Shown: positions 22,616 through 36,351 of the stretch, piece by piece
How positions within the stretch are numbered: the first letter of the stretch is position 1
Layout of the letters: each line of letters begins with the position of its first letter
Source: Iris pallida
Taxonomy: Eukaryota > Streptophyta > Magnoliopsida > Asparagales > Iridaceae
Assembly (NCBI GenBank): GCA_029216955.1
Contig: JANAVB010015600.1
Coordinates: 26,376,264-26,440,263, forward strand
Direction: 5' to 3'
Length of the DNA: 64,000 nt
The notes under the pieces: generated by a model
What the model was told of the DNA's origin: nothing
Seen by the model: only the letters and a program-made list of their open reading frames with translations
The model's database searches: none
Made by a program: the position numbers and the translations under genes

Positions 22616-25600
22616 TATAACACCCACTTTTCTAAATTGAGGGTAATTTTAAACTTTTGTAAAAGTTTATTATTTAATAATAGGATTTATGATTTATAGG
22701 AATTTTTAATTAATTTAATACTATTTAAAATTGGTAAATTATAATTTTGATGTGTTAGCTAGTGAACTCTAGAACTGTTGAGCCTAGAGACTAACCATGA
22801 CCATGGAGACCTAACTATGTGATTAGAATGACTATTTACAACTTTTTAGGCTAAGGATATTTTGGTCATTTTGTGACTTTTGAATTATTTAGGATTTTGA
22901 TTAATTGGTAAATTTTAGATTATTTTAATAATATTTGAATTGATGTATTATGATTTTGGTTATTTTTTATATTTTAATATTTTGGGAAAATTTTATATTT
23001 TTAATATTGTTTTTATTGGATTTGTTTAGTCGGGTTTGAGTTTCGTCTCGTTCCGACTTGTATTGTGATCCGGGTAGCTTAAACTCTAGATGGGACCAAA
23101 TATTAAGTTAAGCATGGCTCACAAGACCCAACATTTAAGTTAGTTAATTAAACTAATTTTTATTATGTTAGAATGGTTAAGTTAGAGACTCAAAACTAGA
23201 TCGTTTTGACCCCAAACTTGAACCTAGTCTAGACTTAACCATATGAGACTAGAGATGGACAATTAGGACATTTCTCATTAGCCCTAATGGACACTTTATG
23301 GCAGCCACCTTTAGGAGAGAATGATTTATCTCATTCATTACAATCTTGCCTCTTTTATTTTTTTTTTATTCTTCCCCAATTTTAGAGAGCCTTCCCATTG
23401 ATTTGATCTCCAAATCAAATCATTCCTCCACCAAACCTTCCCTCAATCATTTCCATTCTCCAAAGGAAGGGTGGTACCAAGGATTGGAAGAGGAGTGTAA
23501 GGAGGAGTGTCCACTTTGAGGGATCTTCGTATCGGAGCCGTGTCCTAAAGGATTTTATTGGGATTCCACTCCCAATAGGTAAAATCTATCCTCTAAATCG
23601 ATTTCCTTTGCATATAAATTAGTTTTGAATCCGTAGGATCCATCCTCATGCATGTGTCCCATTTAGATTCAAATTTGAAGCCATTTGGAGCTCTCTTGAG
23701 GATTTTAGATATGTGTCTTGTGTCCTACATGATAGATCCCAAATTAGGACATCCAATGTGTATGTATGTATGATAATAGTTTAAATAGATATTTAAATTC
23801 AGTTTTAGAATGGTTAGATAGTGGATTGATCTTAGTTAGGATGGTTAGAATGAGTTTCATTTGGATACCTATGTTTGTATCCAAGTATCTTGGCCTATAT
23901 GTATTCTTTTGTCAAATCCGTCATAATATTCATCCACGTTTTTATTAACCAAAGCAACTTAGAAATATCATAACTTTTAGCTTAGAACTCCGATTTATCT
24001 CCCGTTTTTTTTATAAAAGAACCGTATCGAAGTTAGCTTTCCAATATATATTTTAATAAGCAAAATTCTTTCTGTAACTCTCTGTAGAATTATTTGAGTG
24101 TCAGCTGTACGAAAGACGAACGTGTTTCGGTATTTTCACGATTTCGGGAGCTTTCGGACACGAAAATATGATCCATTTGAAGTTTCGGAAAGCTAACACG
24201 AAGGGCTACAACATACTTTAATCCTAGAATTTAGTGAATGCCCAATTGGTACAGTATTGATTTTAAGTAGAAGAGTGACTATACGATATATGCATTTTGT
24301 GTAACCTATGAGCCTATGTAGTATGGATATTAAATGAATATAAAGTATGTAATGCATGATATGTTAGATGAATGAAATGATATATATATGATATATATTC
24401 TCTTTACATTAATGTATATATATGGTTGAATACAAGCATGTAGGAATGCAATTAATATAATACACATAAGCAATGCATGAATGAAAGAATGATATACAAT
24501 GTATGCATGAAAGTATATAATGAATGCTAGATATGAATGCAAGATATATATGTAATGATAGATATGAATGCATAATATATAAATAATATAATGTAATATA
24601 TAATGATAGTATGTATGGTAATGTAGAATATATGATGCAAGCATGTATATGTCCACTGTTTTTCCTTTTCTTTACATTTTCCTTCCCTTCCCTTTCTATT
24701 TCAGTTTTTCTCTTTTTTTTTCCTTCTATTTTTACATGTTATATACAATGTATATAATGTATAGATGCATGTAAGTATGTAATATGCATGAATAAATGTC
24801 ATATATGAATGAATGAATCAATCAAAGGTATAAGTAAAATATAATGCATTGTAATGAATGTTAACATATATAATGTATAAAAGTATGTATGTAAATGTGC
24901 ATGAATGTATATATCTATGTAACTATGTAAATATGCATGATGTAATATATGCCTATATATATATAAATATGTATGTAATATGGATATGCATGTATGTATG
25001 AAGGTATGTATTTATATATATTATCTATTTTATATTATGTATTGTTGTGGTTCACATTGTCTTGTGATTGTGTGAGTGCTAGCCTAGGCTTGGTTAGGCC
25101 TAGTGAGACTTGTTAGACTTGTTTGGGCTAGGACTTGACCTAGTTGACCTAATTTGACTAGTGTGGTTGACTAGAGTTGACCAAGTGTTGACTTTAGTCT
25201 AGTTTGACCTAGACAGCATGCAGATGCATTGTACATTTCATTTATCATCTCTCGTATACATCTTGACCTGTGTTGCTCTAAATAGGACTCTGTGGCTTCA
25301 GTTTGGACCTCTATACCTATCACCTGTTCAGGTTATCAGGCGAGTACATTCTCTGACGGTTTCATACTTGTCTGGATTTACATTCTTGCTCTAGATTACT
25401 GTACTTGATGCTGACACGATTGTTATCACGGATTGGTACTATATGGATCTTCTTTTGAGATGTTATCCCCTTGTATTCACTAAATACATATTGTGATGTG
25501 CGTTTCACTTACATATTGTATTTATTGAATACCCTTATCCTTGTATACTCATTGTGCATATTGTACTCTCATTATCACATGAGCTCCAGGGATAGACCAT

Positions 25601-26495
25601 TGTACAACTATTGTATAACATTATACATCTATTGTATAATATTGTACATCTATTGTATAACATTGTACAACTATTGTATAATATTGTACATCTATTGTAT
25701 AATATTGTACACTATTGTACAAGATAATATAACTGGAGTGGATCCTTGTGTATTGATTGGGAAGGAGGAGTAGAATTGGTTATGTACTCAAATCCTATTG
25801 TACAACATTGTATAACTATTGTATATGTCTATTGTACACTCACGTACAATGGAGTTACCATTGCATTATCCTAGACCGTTTACATTACCATATTGTACTC
25901 TAAATCACATGTGGCTTACAGTTCTTACTTATCATATATAGATATTTTTTGTTATCAAATCTTTACTGTTTTTCATATACATTCTTCTTTCAGCGTTTTC
26001 TGTATCTTACTCTATTGCATGCTTTATATTTTCTAACTTGATATGAACTGCGTGAGATGTTTTGTGCTCGCTTCCGTCCTGACTGGACCTGTTGATAAAT
26101 TTTACAGATAGCTTGGAGGTTGCCTGCTAGCCTAGAGGAGACACAGTAGAGATTGTATAGATAGTTAATTTAGTTGTCTTGAGTTGTATTTACTTTATGG
26201 ATTACTGTATTTGAGATTTGAGATATTTTCTGGGTTTGTGTATCTTAGACACTTAGACTTCTATCTGCGGTATCTCTTTATGGATTTCATATTTTATCTA
26301 TCTTTTATCATGCTCTACCTTAGATGTGATTGAGACTGTATTTGCTATGTCACCTCCATTCGGAGTGTATATACTGTACAGGTACCTTTATATTGTTAGA
26401 TGTTTGACCTAGGTCAGCGTTCTACCGCCGACACTGCGGCGTAGGCTGGACGTACCCACTTCTCGTGCCCTTACTCTAGGGTGCGGGTCGTGACA
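22616..26495 (+). mobile_element. Element E: solo LTR of the D family
   Basis: A complete 3880-bp LTR starting tataacaccc and ending gggtgcgggtcgtgaca, flanked by TAAAA at 22611-22615 and 26496-26500, inside the D 3' LTR. No interior or second LTR is present, so LTR-LTR recombination probably deleted the rest. Relative to D it lacks much of the ATG-rich region and carries a diverged tract at 25480-25860 with repeated attgtac(a/t) in place of D's cgtgtac units. Confidence 0.95.
25590..25850. repeat. ATTGTAC/TATTGTATAA tandem tract in E
   Basis: Irregular repeats of attgtacatct, attgtataatattgtac and related units. This is the position-equivalent of the cgtgtac-rich tract of D. A 100-codon plus-strand ORF here is a repeat artefact. 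Confidence 0.85.
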
Positions 26496-26500
26496 TAAAA

Positions 26501-27654
26501 TATATGATGTAAGCATGTATATATCCACTGTTATTTCTTATTCTTACATTTTTCCTTCCTTCCCTTTCCATCAGTTTTTTCCTTTTTTTCTTCTTCTATT
26601 TTTACATGTTGTATACAATGTATATAATATATTGATGCATGTAAGTATGTAATATGCATGAATGAACGCAAGTATGCATATATGATACGTATGTAGGCAT
26701 GTATGCAATGTATGTATGTATACATGATATACATGTATGCATGTATACAATATAAGCATGTATGAATATATACATGTATGTTGTGTATCCATGTATGTAT
26801 GTGTGGATACATGAATCAAATATGTATATAGTGATAACATGAATGAATGAATGTATAAATGCATGAATGAATGTCATATATGAATGAATGAATGAATCAA
26901 AGGTATAAGTAAAATATAATGCATTGTAATGAATGTTAACATATATAATGTATAAAAGTATGTACGTAAATGTGCATGAATGTATATATCTATGTGACTA
27001 TGTAAATATGCATGATGTAACATATGCCTATATATATAAATATGTATGTAATGTGGATATGCATATATATGTATGAAGGTATGTATTTATACATAGTATC
27101 TATTTTATATTAGGCATTGTTGTGGTTCATATTGCCTTGTGATTGTGTGAGTGCTAGCCTAGGCTTGGTTAGGCCTAGTGAGACTTGTTAGACTTGTTTG
27201 GGCTAGGACTTGACGTAGTTGACCTACTTTGACTAGTGTAGTTGACTAGAGTTGACCAAGGGTTGACTTTAGCCTAGATTGACCAAAACATCATGTAGAA
27301 TGCATTGTAGCAGTCTATTTTACTATTTTGGGCATGTAGTGACTTGTACTGTTCTATATGAGCCAGACACCACTCCTCGGACAATATATTCTCTTCAGAT
27401 ATTCAGGATACCAGGCGAGTACATTCTCTGATCATTTCATATCCTGTTTAGGAGTATATTTCCTGCTTTAGATTACTTTACTTGATGCTGACACGTTGGT
27501 AACACGGATTAGTACTATATGGATCTTGTCGTACGAGGTTATCCCCTTAGCGGATACATCGGGTATTTCGTATTCGTGTACTTTATCATGAGCATCGTGT
27601 ACTCCTTGTGTTCGTTCTTTTCGTGTACAAATCGTGTGAAATCGTGTATACTCA
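26501..27654 (+). repeat. Element D 3' LTR, part 2
   Basis: Resumes after the right TAAAA copy, matching the D 5' LTR from about 15905 to 17045, and ends with ACTCA (27650-27654), where element C is inserted. The region to about 27090 contains the ATG-rich simple repeat. Confidence 0.92.
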
Positions 27655-29939
27655 TGTAACGCCCCAGTCCCAAAATACGTAGGACTAGGAACGTAGACAT
27701 GCCAGCTGTATTCATACGAAGTATACTCCAATATATGGAACCCTCGTATGAATACATAAGCTATAAAATGCAGTAGGACCATAACTAATCTCATCCACTC
27801 AAAATAAATGAATAGAAGATCTTATATAATCAACTATAAAATTATTATTTGGTACATTTAGTTGGACGAAGACAAATCCACTACCAACTAGTAAAAGAAA
27901 AATACATGAATAAAGAAATGAATTTGGCAAGCGAAGCAAAGACGATCCAAGTGCAATCATCCTCGAAGAAATAGCGATGAACATGGCTAGAGCTAGAATA
28001 CCTGCAAAAGACAATAGTACACACCTGACGAGATAACCAGGTCCTCAGAGGGACGTAACAAGACACATAATATCATGCCATATAAACTGAATAAATATTG
28101 CTCAAATAAATAAGTCAATTGAATTTATAACATGGTCCAATACACACCTATTGAACGAGCGTCCCATCCCCCCAACCAAACAAGGACAGGAGATGGTAAA
28201 CTAATTTACGGTGGCGTATCTTTCCATGCTATGAATCCAATATGGTATCCGGACCCCAACAAGGTTTAATACCTTCTCATCGAAGTAGTAAGTCACACCT
28301 ACAACCAAACAAGGACAAGATGTGACAAACTAATCCGCGATAAGTTATTGTTCCAAGCCATGGTCAGATACAAGTACCCAAACCAAAAGTACTCGTACCT
28401 AACGGATAAAGGTGCCTAACCATTTTAAGTGAAACGTAGTTAAGAATAATCCTTCCTACGCATGGGCCCTGGCTGAATAGGATCGACATAGTCCCCTCTT
28501 GGGCACCAGAGGCCCCATCAGTAAGAGCATGACGTTCCGCAGAATCGTCAATGGCCGTCAGTAATCATGGGTCATCAATCCCGTATCTCCAGCGGAGAGT
28601 CCGGGTCACAAGGGAAGTGCATCGAAGCCCATACGCTAAGGAATTGTCCTTCCCGCCCAATGCCTACTGTGTTGTATCCATAACATAAAACTACTATAAC
28701 CGCTAAGTCAAACTAGCATGCAACCTCTATTAGCGGTTATTCATATCGTACGGCTTGTACGTACTGGTGGCCAGCCAATCACGCACTTTCGTGTCCTATA
28801 TGCGACACACAACCTCGTGTTACAACGTGTCAAGGCCAATGAATGCAACACACAAGGTGGTCCCTTAAATCTAGGTTTAATGTGAAAAAAATAATACATA
28901 GCAGGAAATATAAATGAACAGTAAGTTCTAACAGGTTATGCCATGTATCACAGTTTATTTTTCATAAAGAAAATAATTAATGCATGAAATATGAGCTAAA
29001 ATAAATAAACAATAAATGGCAAGGTGTCTTGCCTGATAGTATGCCTGGTGTGCTGCGAAGATCAATGTGGCAGGAACGATGACTTAGATGTAATGACTAT
29101 GCAAGGTGACCTCTTATGGTGGTACAAACCGGTGCATCGGGTCCAGAACGGACAATTTAGTTAGGGTCGATAGGAGGAAGGACAGAATTGGCAGGAGGAT
29201 AGAAATAATGGACGTAGTTACGGACAAGAGAATAATCATGGAAATAATATATATAAGGATTTAGAAAACTATTTATAATACGCAAAATTATATACTTATT
29301 AGTTTAAAAATAGTTTTTTTTTGTATAAATGATTGAAAAATAAAACACTTTTTGGGCAAACCCTAAGTTTTGTAAAAATAAAACTTTAGGTGGAAAGCTA
29401 TATATAAGTATTTTGAGGCGGCGAGAAATTTTATAGTATAACTTGGTAACAAATTTTATACTTTCAACAAAATATTTAAATATAATATCTCAAAAAATAA
29501 TTTAGGACAAACAATATCGTAGGATCGTATAATCATAGGAAAACTATATTTGAAAAACGTGTGGACCTCGCAACCTATCTTTATCACCAATAATATTGAA
29601 ATTATTATCTACATTCATCAAATAATAAGATAAGAATAGTAATGACAATAGTAACAAAAATAAAATTTGTAAATAATAAAAATACATAATACATAATGGT
29701 TAAAAATGAATAAGTTTATCACTAATGTAATAGGGAAAGAAAAATAAAATATAAAAAAATACACCAGTTCTGTTCTAGAAAGAGTAATAAAAAAATAAAT
29801 AAGAACAATCAAAATAAACAAATAAGAAGTTATGCTCTCAAGTTCTGTTCTCAAGTGCTGTTCTCAAGTTCTCAAGTGCTGTTCTCATAAAGTATGAGAA
29901 TAGAAGAGTAAAAAAAGAAAAAGGAAATAAGAAGTCAGA

Positions 29940-31110
29940 AGAAGGGGGAGGAAGTGAGGAAGCGATAGAAAGGGGAGAAGCGTCGGGGCTGCGCCGTGGC
30001 GCGCTAGCGGCGGCGGAGGCTGCTCGCGGAGGCGGAGGCGGCAGAGAAGAGGGAGCGGGGGTTTGGGGAGCCGCCGGTCGGGCGGAGCTCCGGCCGAGGA
30101 AAGGGCGAGCTGGGAAGAGGACGGGGGTTCCATCGGCGGAGATGGGGTTTCGGCCGGCTGCGCGCGGAGGAGCGGGGTCGTACGGTTGGCGTTGGCCGAC
30201 GCGGTGGTGGCAGGGACGGCGGTCCGGCCTCTTACTGTGGTGGACGCCAACGCTGGAAGGCGAGGGAGGTTCTGCGAGCGGTGGTCGGGTCCAAGCGGCG
30301 GTAGAGGGAGGAGGTCGGAGCTAGGGCGGTGCGCACGCGGCTGCCACAGCCGGCGCTGCTCCAGCTCCGGAGACGTGCGGAGGCGAGCGGCTAGGGCTTT
30401 CCGGCCGGTGGAGATGGCTAGTCGGTGGGGATCAGTGGCGGTAGGGTTTCAACGCGGAGGGGCGCTCGCTCGGCCGGAGCCGAGCGCGGGTGCGGCGGAG
30501 GTGAGTAGGTACGGCGGTAGCGGTGGTGGTTTCTATTTTCTTTTTCCTTTTTCTTTTTGGCTGTGGGTCTCCGGCGATGGCCGTTAGGGTGGTGGTGGTT
30601 GGGTTTCCGGCCAGTGGCCGTGGTCGGGGTTTGTGATGGTGACGGAGAATGGTGGAGGTGGTTTTGGTTGTGATGACGGCGATGGGAGTCGTGAAGCGAA
30701 GGTCGGAGTTCGGGTGGATGGGAGGTGGTCGGCCGGGCTGGGTTGGACTATTGGTGATGGTGACATCGCCATGGTGGCGACGGTTGTTCCAAGGATGGAG
30801 GCCAAGGCGGTGATGGTTGGGTGGACAGGGTGGTGTCGATGGGTTGGAGACAGAGAGGAGGACAAGAGCGGGGACGGGGTCGGAGTAGGAGTAGGACGGT
30901 TGTATAGTCCGTGTCGGGTGTTGTGGAGATTCGTGTCCAGGGTGTTGGACACGAAGGAGACGGAAAAATTTGTATATGTAAAAAAAGAATAACCTATTGG
31001 AAAGACACCGGGGTCGGACCCGAGGCCGTCACGACTGACACGGAAGAGATGGACACCGTCACGATGCACGCATGTTTGTGGAGAAAATTGTGGAGTATAG
31101 AAATACATGG
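29940..31110 (-). promoter_or_regulatory. GC-rich leader block in C 3' LTR
   Basis: About 1.17 kb rich in cggcgg, ccggcc and ggtggtgg. It lies downstream of a minus-strand TATA box (cctataaataggc, 31121-31132), so it would form the transcript leader. Plus-strand frames of 174 and 119 codons and minus-strand frames of 121 and 174 codons exist, but the copy in the other LTR has stops at different places, arguing against a conserved protein. It resembles GC-rich 5' leaders of plant genes and could be a captured fragment. Confidence 0.5.
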
Positions 31111-31120
31111 ATGAGTACCT

Positions 31121-31132
31121 GCCTATTTATAG
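31121..31132 (-). promoter_or_regulatory. TATA box in C left LTR
   Basis: gcctatttatagg on the plus strand is cctataaataggc in element sense. It is conserved in the other LTR at 36339-36351. Confidence 0.65.
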
Positions 31133-31780
31133 GATGTGGGAATTCCTATTAAGATAAAGTTTAGGATTTGTTTAAACCCAAAATAGATAATTCGTAGTTT
31201 AATTTAAAAGCAATCAAATCCAAATCCAAATACATATTCAACTTAAATCAAATTATATTTTTAGTTTAAAATCAATGGGATAAATCTAATTTCAAATATT
31301 TAACTATTTAAATAACTCCATAAATTCAAATCAAGATTTAAATCGCCACAATAATTTCAAAATATGTTTCCCAAAAATACTATAATAATAATTTTGAAAA
31401 TTACATTATTTATTTATAAATAACTATTTAATAATTATGAAATATATGTATGCACAAATATTCTTTACATAATTATGCTTTTCTAGTATACAAAAATATT
31501 ATTTATTATTAATAACTTTTAGAAATGACGTAAAATAAAAAGCTTAGAAATGATAGCAAAACTAATTATCATATCTATTATTTGAAACTATAAAAAATAT
31601 AGAACAAAATGTTTTTCTAAAATATGTACGCTCGCACATATTCGCACTCGTCGAGCAATTTCGAAAAATAAAATTTCGTGCGCCACGTACAATACGACTA
31701 CGCGACGTACAATACAAAATTTTTAAATCAGTACCAAATTTAATAAATAAAAAAATTAGTAGAAATTTAGGGATTTTACA

Positions 31781-31825
31781 TCCTACCCAACTTAAAAGAA
31801 TTTCGTCCTCGAAATTAAGAATTCG
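31781..31825 (-). other. Polypurine tract of C
   Basis: In element sense the sequence reads atttcgaggacgaaattc, then ttttaagttgggtagga, then the LTR start tgtaaaatccc. It places the 3' LTR on the left. Confidence 0.75.
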
Positions 31826-32886
31826 TAGGGGGTGAGAAGACACAAGGGGGTTTCGATGGGAAACAATCGATAACAATTCATGCCGTAAGAAATCACGATC
31901 TAGATCATAGAAAAATAATACGGTATGGTCATGGGTAATGAATGAGGGTCACGATTTAAGAGAGTGAAATAGGCTTATTCCTGAAATAAGCGATTAGAGG
32001 TCATGGTAGAAAACATGGGGCCGAGAAACGGATGAATGGTTTAGGATGAAGATATGGCAACATTGAGTGATAATGGTCATAATCGATAGGAAGGCTAGAG
32101 AAAGTTCTAGTACAATGATTTCGTCCTTCTAAGATAATTGAAGGCGAAAGCAATAAGGAGTTCAAAAGATATTATTATCGAATACGAATACATGGTTCAA
32201 GGACGACCGAAAATTTTCAAAGGAATTGTCAAGGCAGTCGCGGATGGGACTCTAAAGGACAAGTTTAGCTATGTCCCCCTCCACGTAGAATAATAGACAA
32301 AAGCGAACCAAAGTGCACTTGGTTGATCAGACCATTATGCACCGGTTCCGATTAGACAATAGGCTAGTGAGCGCTCAATAGCATATGTCATGAACAAACT
32401 CGATAAAGAATAAGCTTGCAAAAACTAGGCTACATTAGCATCATTAGTCAAAATGGTAAATACATAGGTACGAGAGATTTAAGATTTAAAGAAGGTAGAA
32501 TGATTCTAAGTCATACAATCGTCCTATAGTCTTCTTGTCCAAGTCCTTGGTTGGCTAGACGGGTTAGGTCCTCTAGATTCTAGGATCTAAATAAGCTTGC
32601 TAATATAGGTCACTAGGTCAAAGGGGTTGCTAGTTCATAAGGTATTCTACCCAACGTAAAGAATTAAACTAATGGTGTTTTGGGACAACTAACTAGTAGG
32701 GTCAATCTCTAGCAATCACGAAGGGAAGATAAGAATAGGGATGGAAGGAAGCAAGCAAGATGCAATTGATGAGTCAAACGGTAGATAAAATCAAGAAAAG
32801 AGGTCAAGTATGTGGATGAGATCCTAGACTTCTAATCCTATACGCAGGCTTACTTGGTACGGTAAAGTAACCAAACAATTTATCTT
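31826..32886 (-). other. Element C non-coding interior
   Basis: About 1.06 kb with no ORF above 60 codons confined to it and no Gag, RT or integrase motif. Base composition is balanced and non-repetitive. It may hold packaging or dimerisation signals (inference). Confidence 0.75.
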
Positions 32887-32912
32887 GACCTGCATGGGCC
32901 ACCACAAAAATA
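32887..32912 (-). promoter_or_regulatory. Conserved post-LTR block of C
   Basis: In element sense: tatttttg then TGGTGGCCCATGCAGGTC, starting at the first base after the 5' LTR. It agrees with A, D and G. Confidence 0.75.
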
Positions 32913-35159
32913 TGTAACGTTCCAGTCCCAAAATACGTAGGACTAGGAACGTAGACATGCCAGCTGTATTCATACGAAGTATACTCCAATATATGGAACC
33001 ATCGTATGAATACATAAGCTGTAAAATGCAGTAGGACCATAACTAATCTCATCCACACAAAATAAATGAATAGAAGATCTCATATAATCAACTATGAAAT
33101 TGTTATTTGGTACATGTAGTTGGGCGGAGACAAATCCACTACCAACTAGTAAAGGAAAAATACATGAATAAAGAAATAAATTTGGCAAGTGAAGACGAAC
33201 CAAGTGCAATCATCCTCGAAGAAATAATGATGAACACGGCTAGAGCTAGAACACCTGCGAAAGATAATAGCACACACCTGGCAAGATAACCAGGTCCTCA
33301 GAGGGACGTAACAAGACACATAATATTATGCCATATAAACTGAATAAATATTGCTCAAATAAATAAGTCAATTGAATTTATAATATGGTCCAATACACAC
33401 CTATTAAACGAGCGTACCATCCTCCCAACCAAACAAGGACAGGAGATGGTAAACTAATTCACGGTGGCGTATCTTTCCATGCTATGAATTTAATATGGTA
33501 TCCGGACCCCAACAAGGTTCAATACCTTCTTATCGAAGTAGTAGGTCACACCTACAACCAAACAAGGACAAGATGTGACAAACTGATCCGCGATAAGTTA
33601 TTGTTCTAAGCCACGGTCAGATACAAGTACCCAAACCAAAAGTACTCATACCTAACGGATAAATGTGCCTAACCATTCTAAGTGAAATGTAGTTAAGAAC
33701 AATCCTTCCTACGTATGGGCCCTGGCTGAATAGGATCGGCATAGTCCCCTCTTGGGCACCAGAGGCCCCATCAGTAAGAGCATGACATTCCGCAGAATCG
33801 TCAGTGGCCGTCAGTAATCATGGGTCATCAACCCCGTATCTCCAGCGGAGAGTCCGGGTTACAAGGAAAGTGCATCGAAGCCCATACGCTAAGGAATTGT
33901 CCTCCCCGCCCAATACCTACTGTGTTGTATCCACAACACAAAACTGCTATAACCACTAAGTCAAACTAGCATGCAACCTCTATTAGCGGTTATTCCTATC
34001 GCACGGCTTGTACGTACTGGTGGCCAGCCAATCACGTACTTCCGTATCCTACATGCGACACACAACCTCGTGTTACAACGTATCAAGGCCAATGAATGCA
34101 ACACACAAGGTGGTCCCTTAAATCTAGGTTTAATGTGAGAAAAATAATACATAGCAGGAAATATAAATAAACAGTAAGTTCTAACAGGTTATGCCATGTA
34201 TCACAGTTTATTTTGCATAAAGAAAATAATTAATGCATGAAATATGAGCTAAAATAAATAAACAGCAAATGGCAAGGTGTCTTGCCTGATAGTACGCCTG
34301 GTGTGCTGCGAAGATCAATGTGGCACGAACGGTGACTTCGATGTAATGACTATGCAAGGTGACCTCTTATGGTGGTACAAACTGGTGCATCTGGTCCAGA
34401 ACGGTCAATTTAGTTAGGGTCGATAGGAGGAAGGACAGAATTGGCAGGAGAATAGGAATAATGGCGTACTTATGGACAAGAGGATAATCAAGGAAATAAT
34501 ATATATAAGGATTTAGAAAACTATTTATAATACGTGAAATTATATACTTATTAGTTTAAAAATAGTTTTTTTTTGTATAAATGATTGAAAAATAAAACTC
34601 TTTTTGGGCAAACCCTAAGTTTTGTAAAAATAAAACTTTAGGTAGAAAGCTATATATAAGTATTTTGAGGCGGCTAGAAATTTTATAGTATAACTTGGTA
34701 AAAAATTTATACTTTCAACAAAATATTTAAATATAATATCTCAAAAAATGATTTAGGGCAAACAGTATCGTAGGATCGTATAATCATAGGAAAACTATAT
34801 TTAAAAAACGTGTGGACCTCGCAACCTATCTTTATCACCAATAATATTGAAATTATTATCTACATTCATCAAATAATAATATAAGAATAGTAATGATAAT
34901 AGTAACAAAAATAAAATTTGTAAATAATAAAAAGACATAATGGTTAAAAATGAATAAGTTTATCACTAATGTAATAGGGAAAGAAAAATAAAATATAAAA
35001 AAAATACACCAGTTCTGTTCTAGAAAGAGTAATAAAAAAACAAATAAGAACAATCAAAATAAACAAATAAGAAGTTCTGCTCTCAAGTTCTGTTCTCAAG
35101 TGCTGTTCTCATAAAGTATGAGAATAGAAGAGTAAAAAAAAGAAATAAGAAGTCAGAAG

Positions 35160-36330
35160 AAGGGGAAGGAAGTGAGGAAGCGAGAGAAAGGGGAGGAGCG
35201 TCGGGGCTGTGCCGTAGCGCGCTAGCGACGGCGGAGGCTGCTCGCGGAGGCGGAGGCGGCAGAGAAGAGGGAGCGGGGGTTTGGGGAGTCGTCGGTCGGG
35301 CGGAGCTCCGGCCGAGGAAAGGGCGAGCTGGAAAGAGGACGGGGGTTCCATCGGCGGAGATGGGGTTTCGGTCGGCTGCGCGCGGAGAAGCGGGGTCGTA
35401 CGGTCGGCGTTGGCCGACACGGTGGCGGCAGGGACGGCGGTCCGGCCGCTTACTGCGGTGGACGCCGGCGCTAGAAGGCGAGGGAGGTTATGCGAGCGGT
35501 GGTCGGGTCCAAGCGGCGGTAGGCGGAGGAGGTCGGAGCTAGGGTGGTGCGCACGCGGCTGCCACAGCCGGCGCTGCTCCGGCTCTAGAGACGTGCGGAG
35601 GCGAGTGGCTAGGGCTTTCCGGCCGGTAGAGATGGCTAGTCGGTGGTGATCAGTGGCGGCAGGGTTTCGACGCGGAGGGGCGCTCGCTCGGCCTGAGCCG
35701 AGCACGGGTGCGGCGGAGGTGAGTAGGTACAGCGGTGGCGGTGGTGGTTTCTATTTTCTTTTTCCTTTTTCTTTTTGGCTGTGGGTCTCCGGCGATAGCC
35801 GCGAGGGTGGTGGTGGTTGGGTTTCCGGCCAGTGGTCGTGGTCGGGGTTTGTGATGGTGACGGAGAATGGTGGAGGTGGTTTTGGTTGTGATGACGGCGA
35901 TGGGAGTCGTGAAGCGAAGGTCGGAGTTCGGGTGGACGGGAGGTGGTCGGCCGGGCTGGGTTGGACTGTTGGTGATGGTGACATCGCCGTGGTGGTGACG
36001 GTTTTTCCAAGGGTGGAGGCCAAGGCGGTAATGGTTGGGTGGACAGGGTGGTATCGATGGGTTGGAGACAGGAAGGAGAACAAGAGCGGGGACGGGGTCG
36101 GAGTAGGAGTAGGACGGTTGTATAGTCCGTGTCGAGTGTTGTGGGGATTCCTGTCCAGGGTGTTGGACACGAAGGAGAGGAAAAAATTTGTATATGTAAA
36201 AAAAGAATAACCTATTGGAAAGACACCGTAGTCGGACCCGAGGCCGTCACGGCTGACACGGAAGAGATGGACACCGACACGATGCACGCACATTTGTGGA
36301 GGAAATTATGGAGTATAGAAATACATGGAT
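35160..36330 (-). promoter_or_regulatory. GC-rich leader block in C 5' LTR
   Basis: Counterpart of 29940-31110. As part of the 5' LTR this copy would supply the start of the element's own transcript. Confidence 0.5.
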
Positions 36331-36338
36331 GAGTACCT

Positions 36339-36351
36339 GCCTATTTATAGG
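36339..36351 (-). promoter_or_regulatory. TATA box in C 5' LTR
   Basis: cctataaataggc in element sense; same position as in the left LTR and close to the GC-rich leader. Confidence 0.65.

Larger units (their letters stand above)
27655..31780 (-). repeat. Element C 3' LTR (left copy)
   Basis: On the plus strand it runs from tgtaacgcccc to gggattttaca. A very GC-rich block (about 29940-31110) sits within otherwise AT-rich sequence, just downstream (in element sense) of a TATA box. The block yields long frames in several registers, none conserved with the other LTR. Confidence 0.95.

Noticed and set aside
30063..30587. 174-codon GC-rich plus-strand ORF (counterpart at 35281-35649)
   Set aside because: It is antisense to element C and truncated differently in the two LTR copies, with equally long frames in other registers.
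30584..31108. 174-codon Pro/Thr-rich minus-strand ORF (counterpart 35751-36293)
   Set aside because: It lies in the GC-rich leader of C; frame boundaries differ between copies and no domain is visible.
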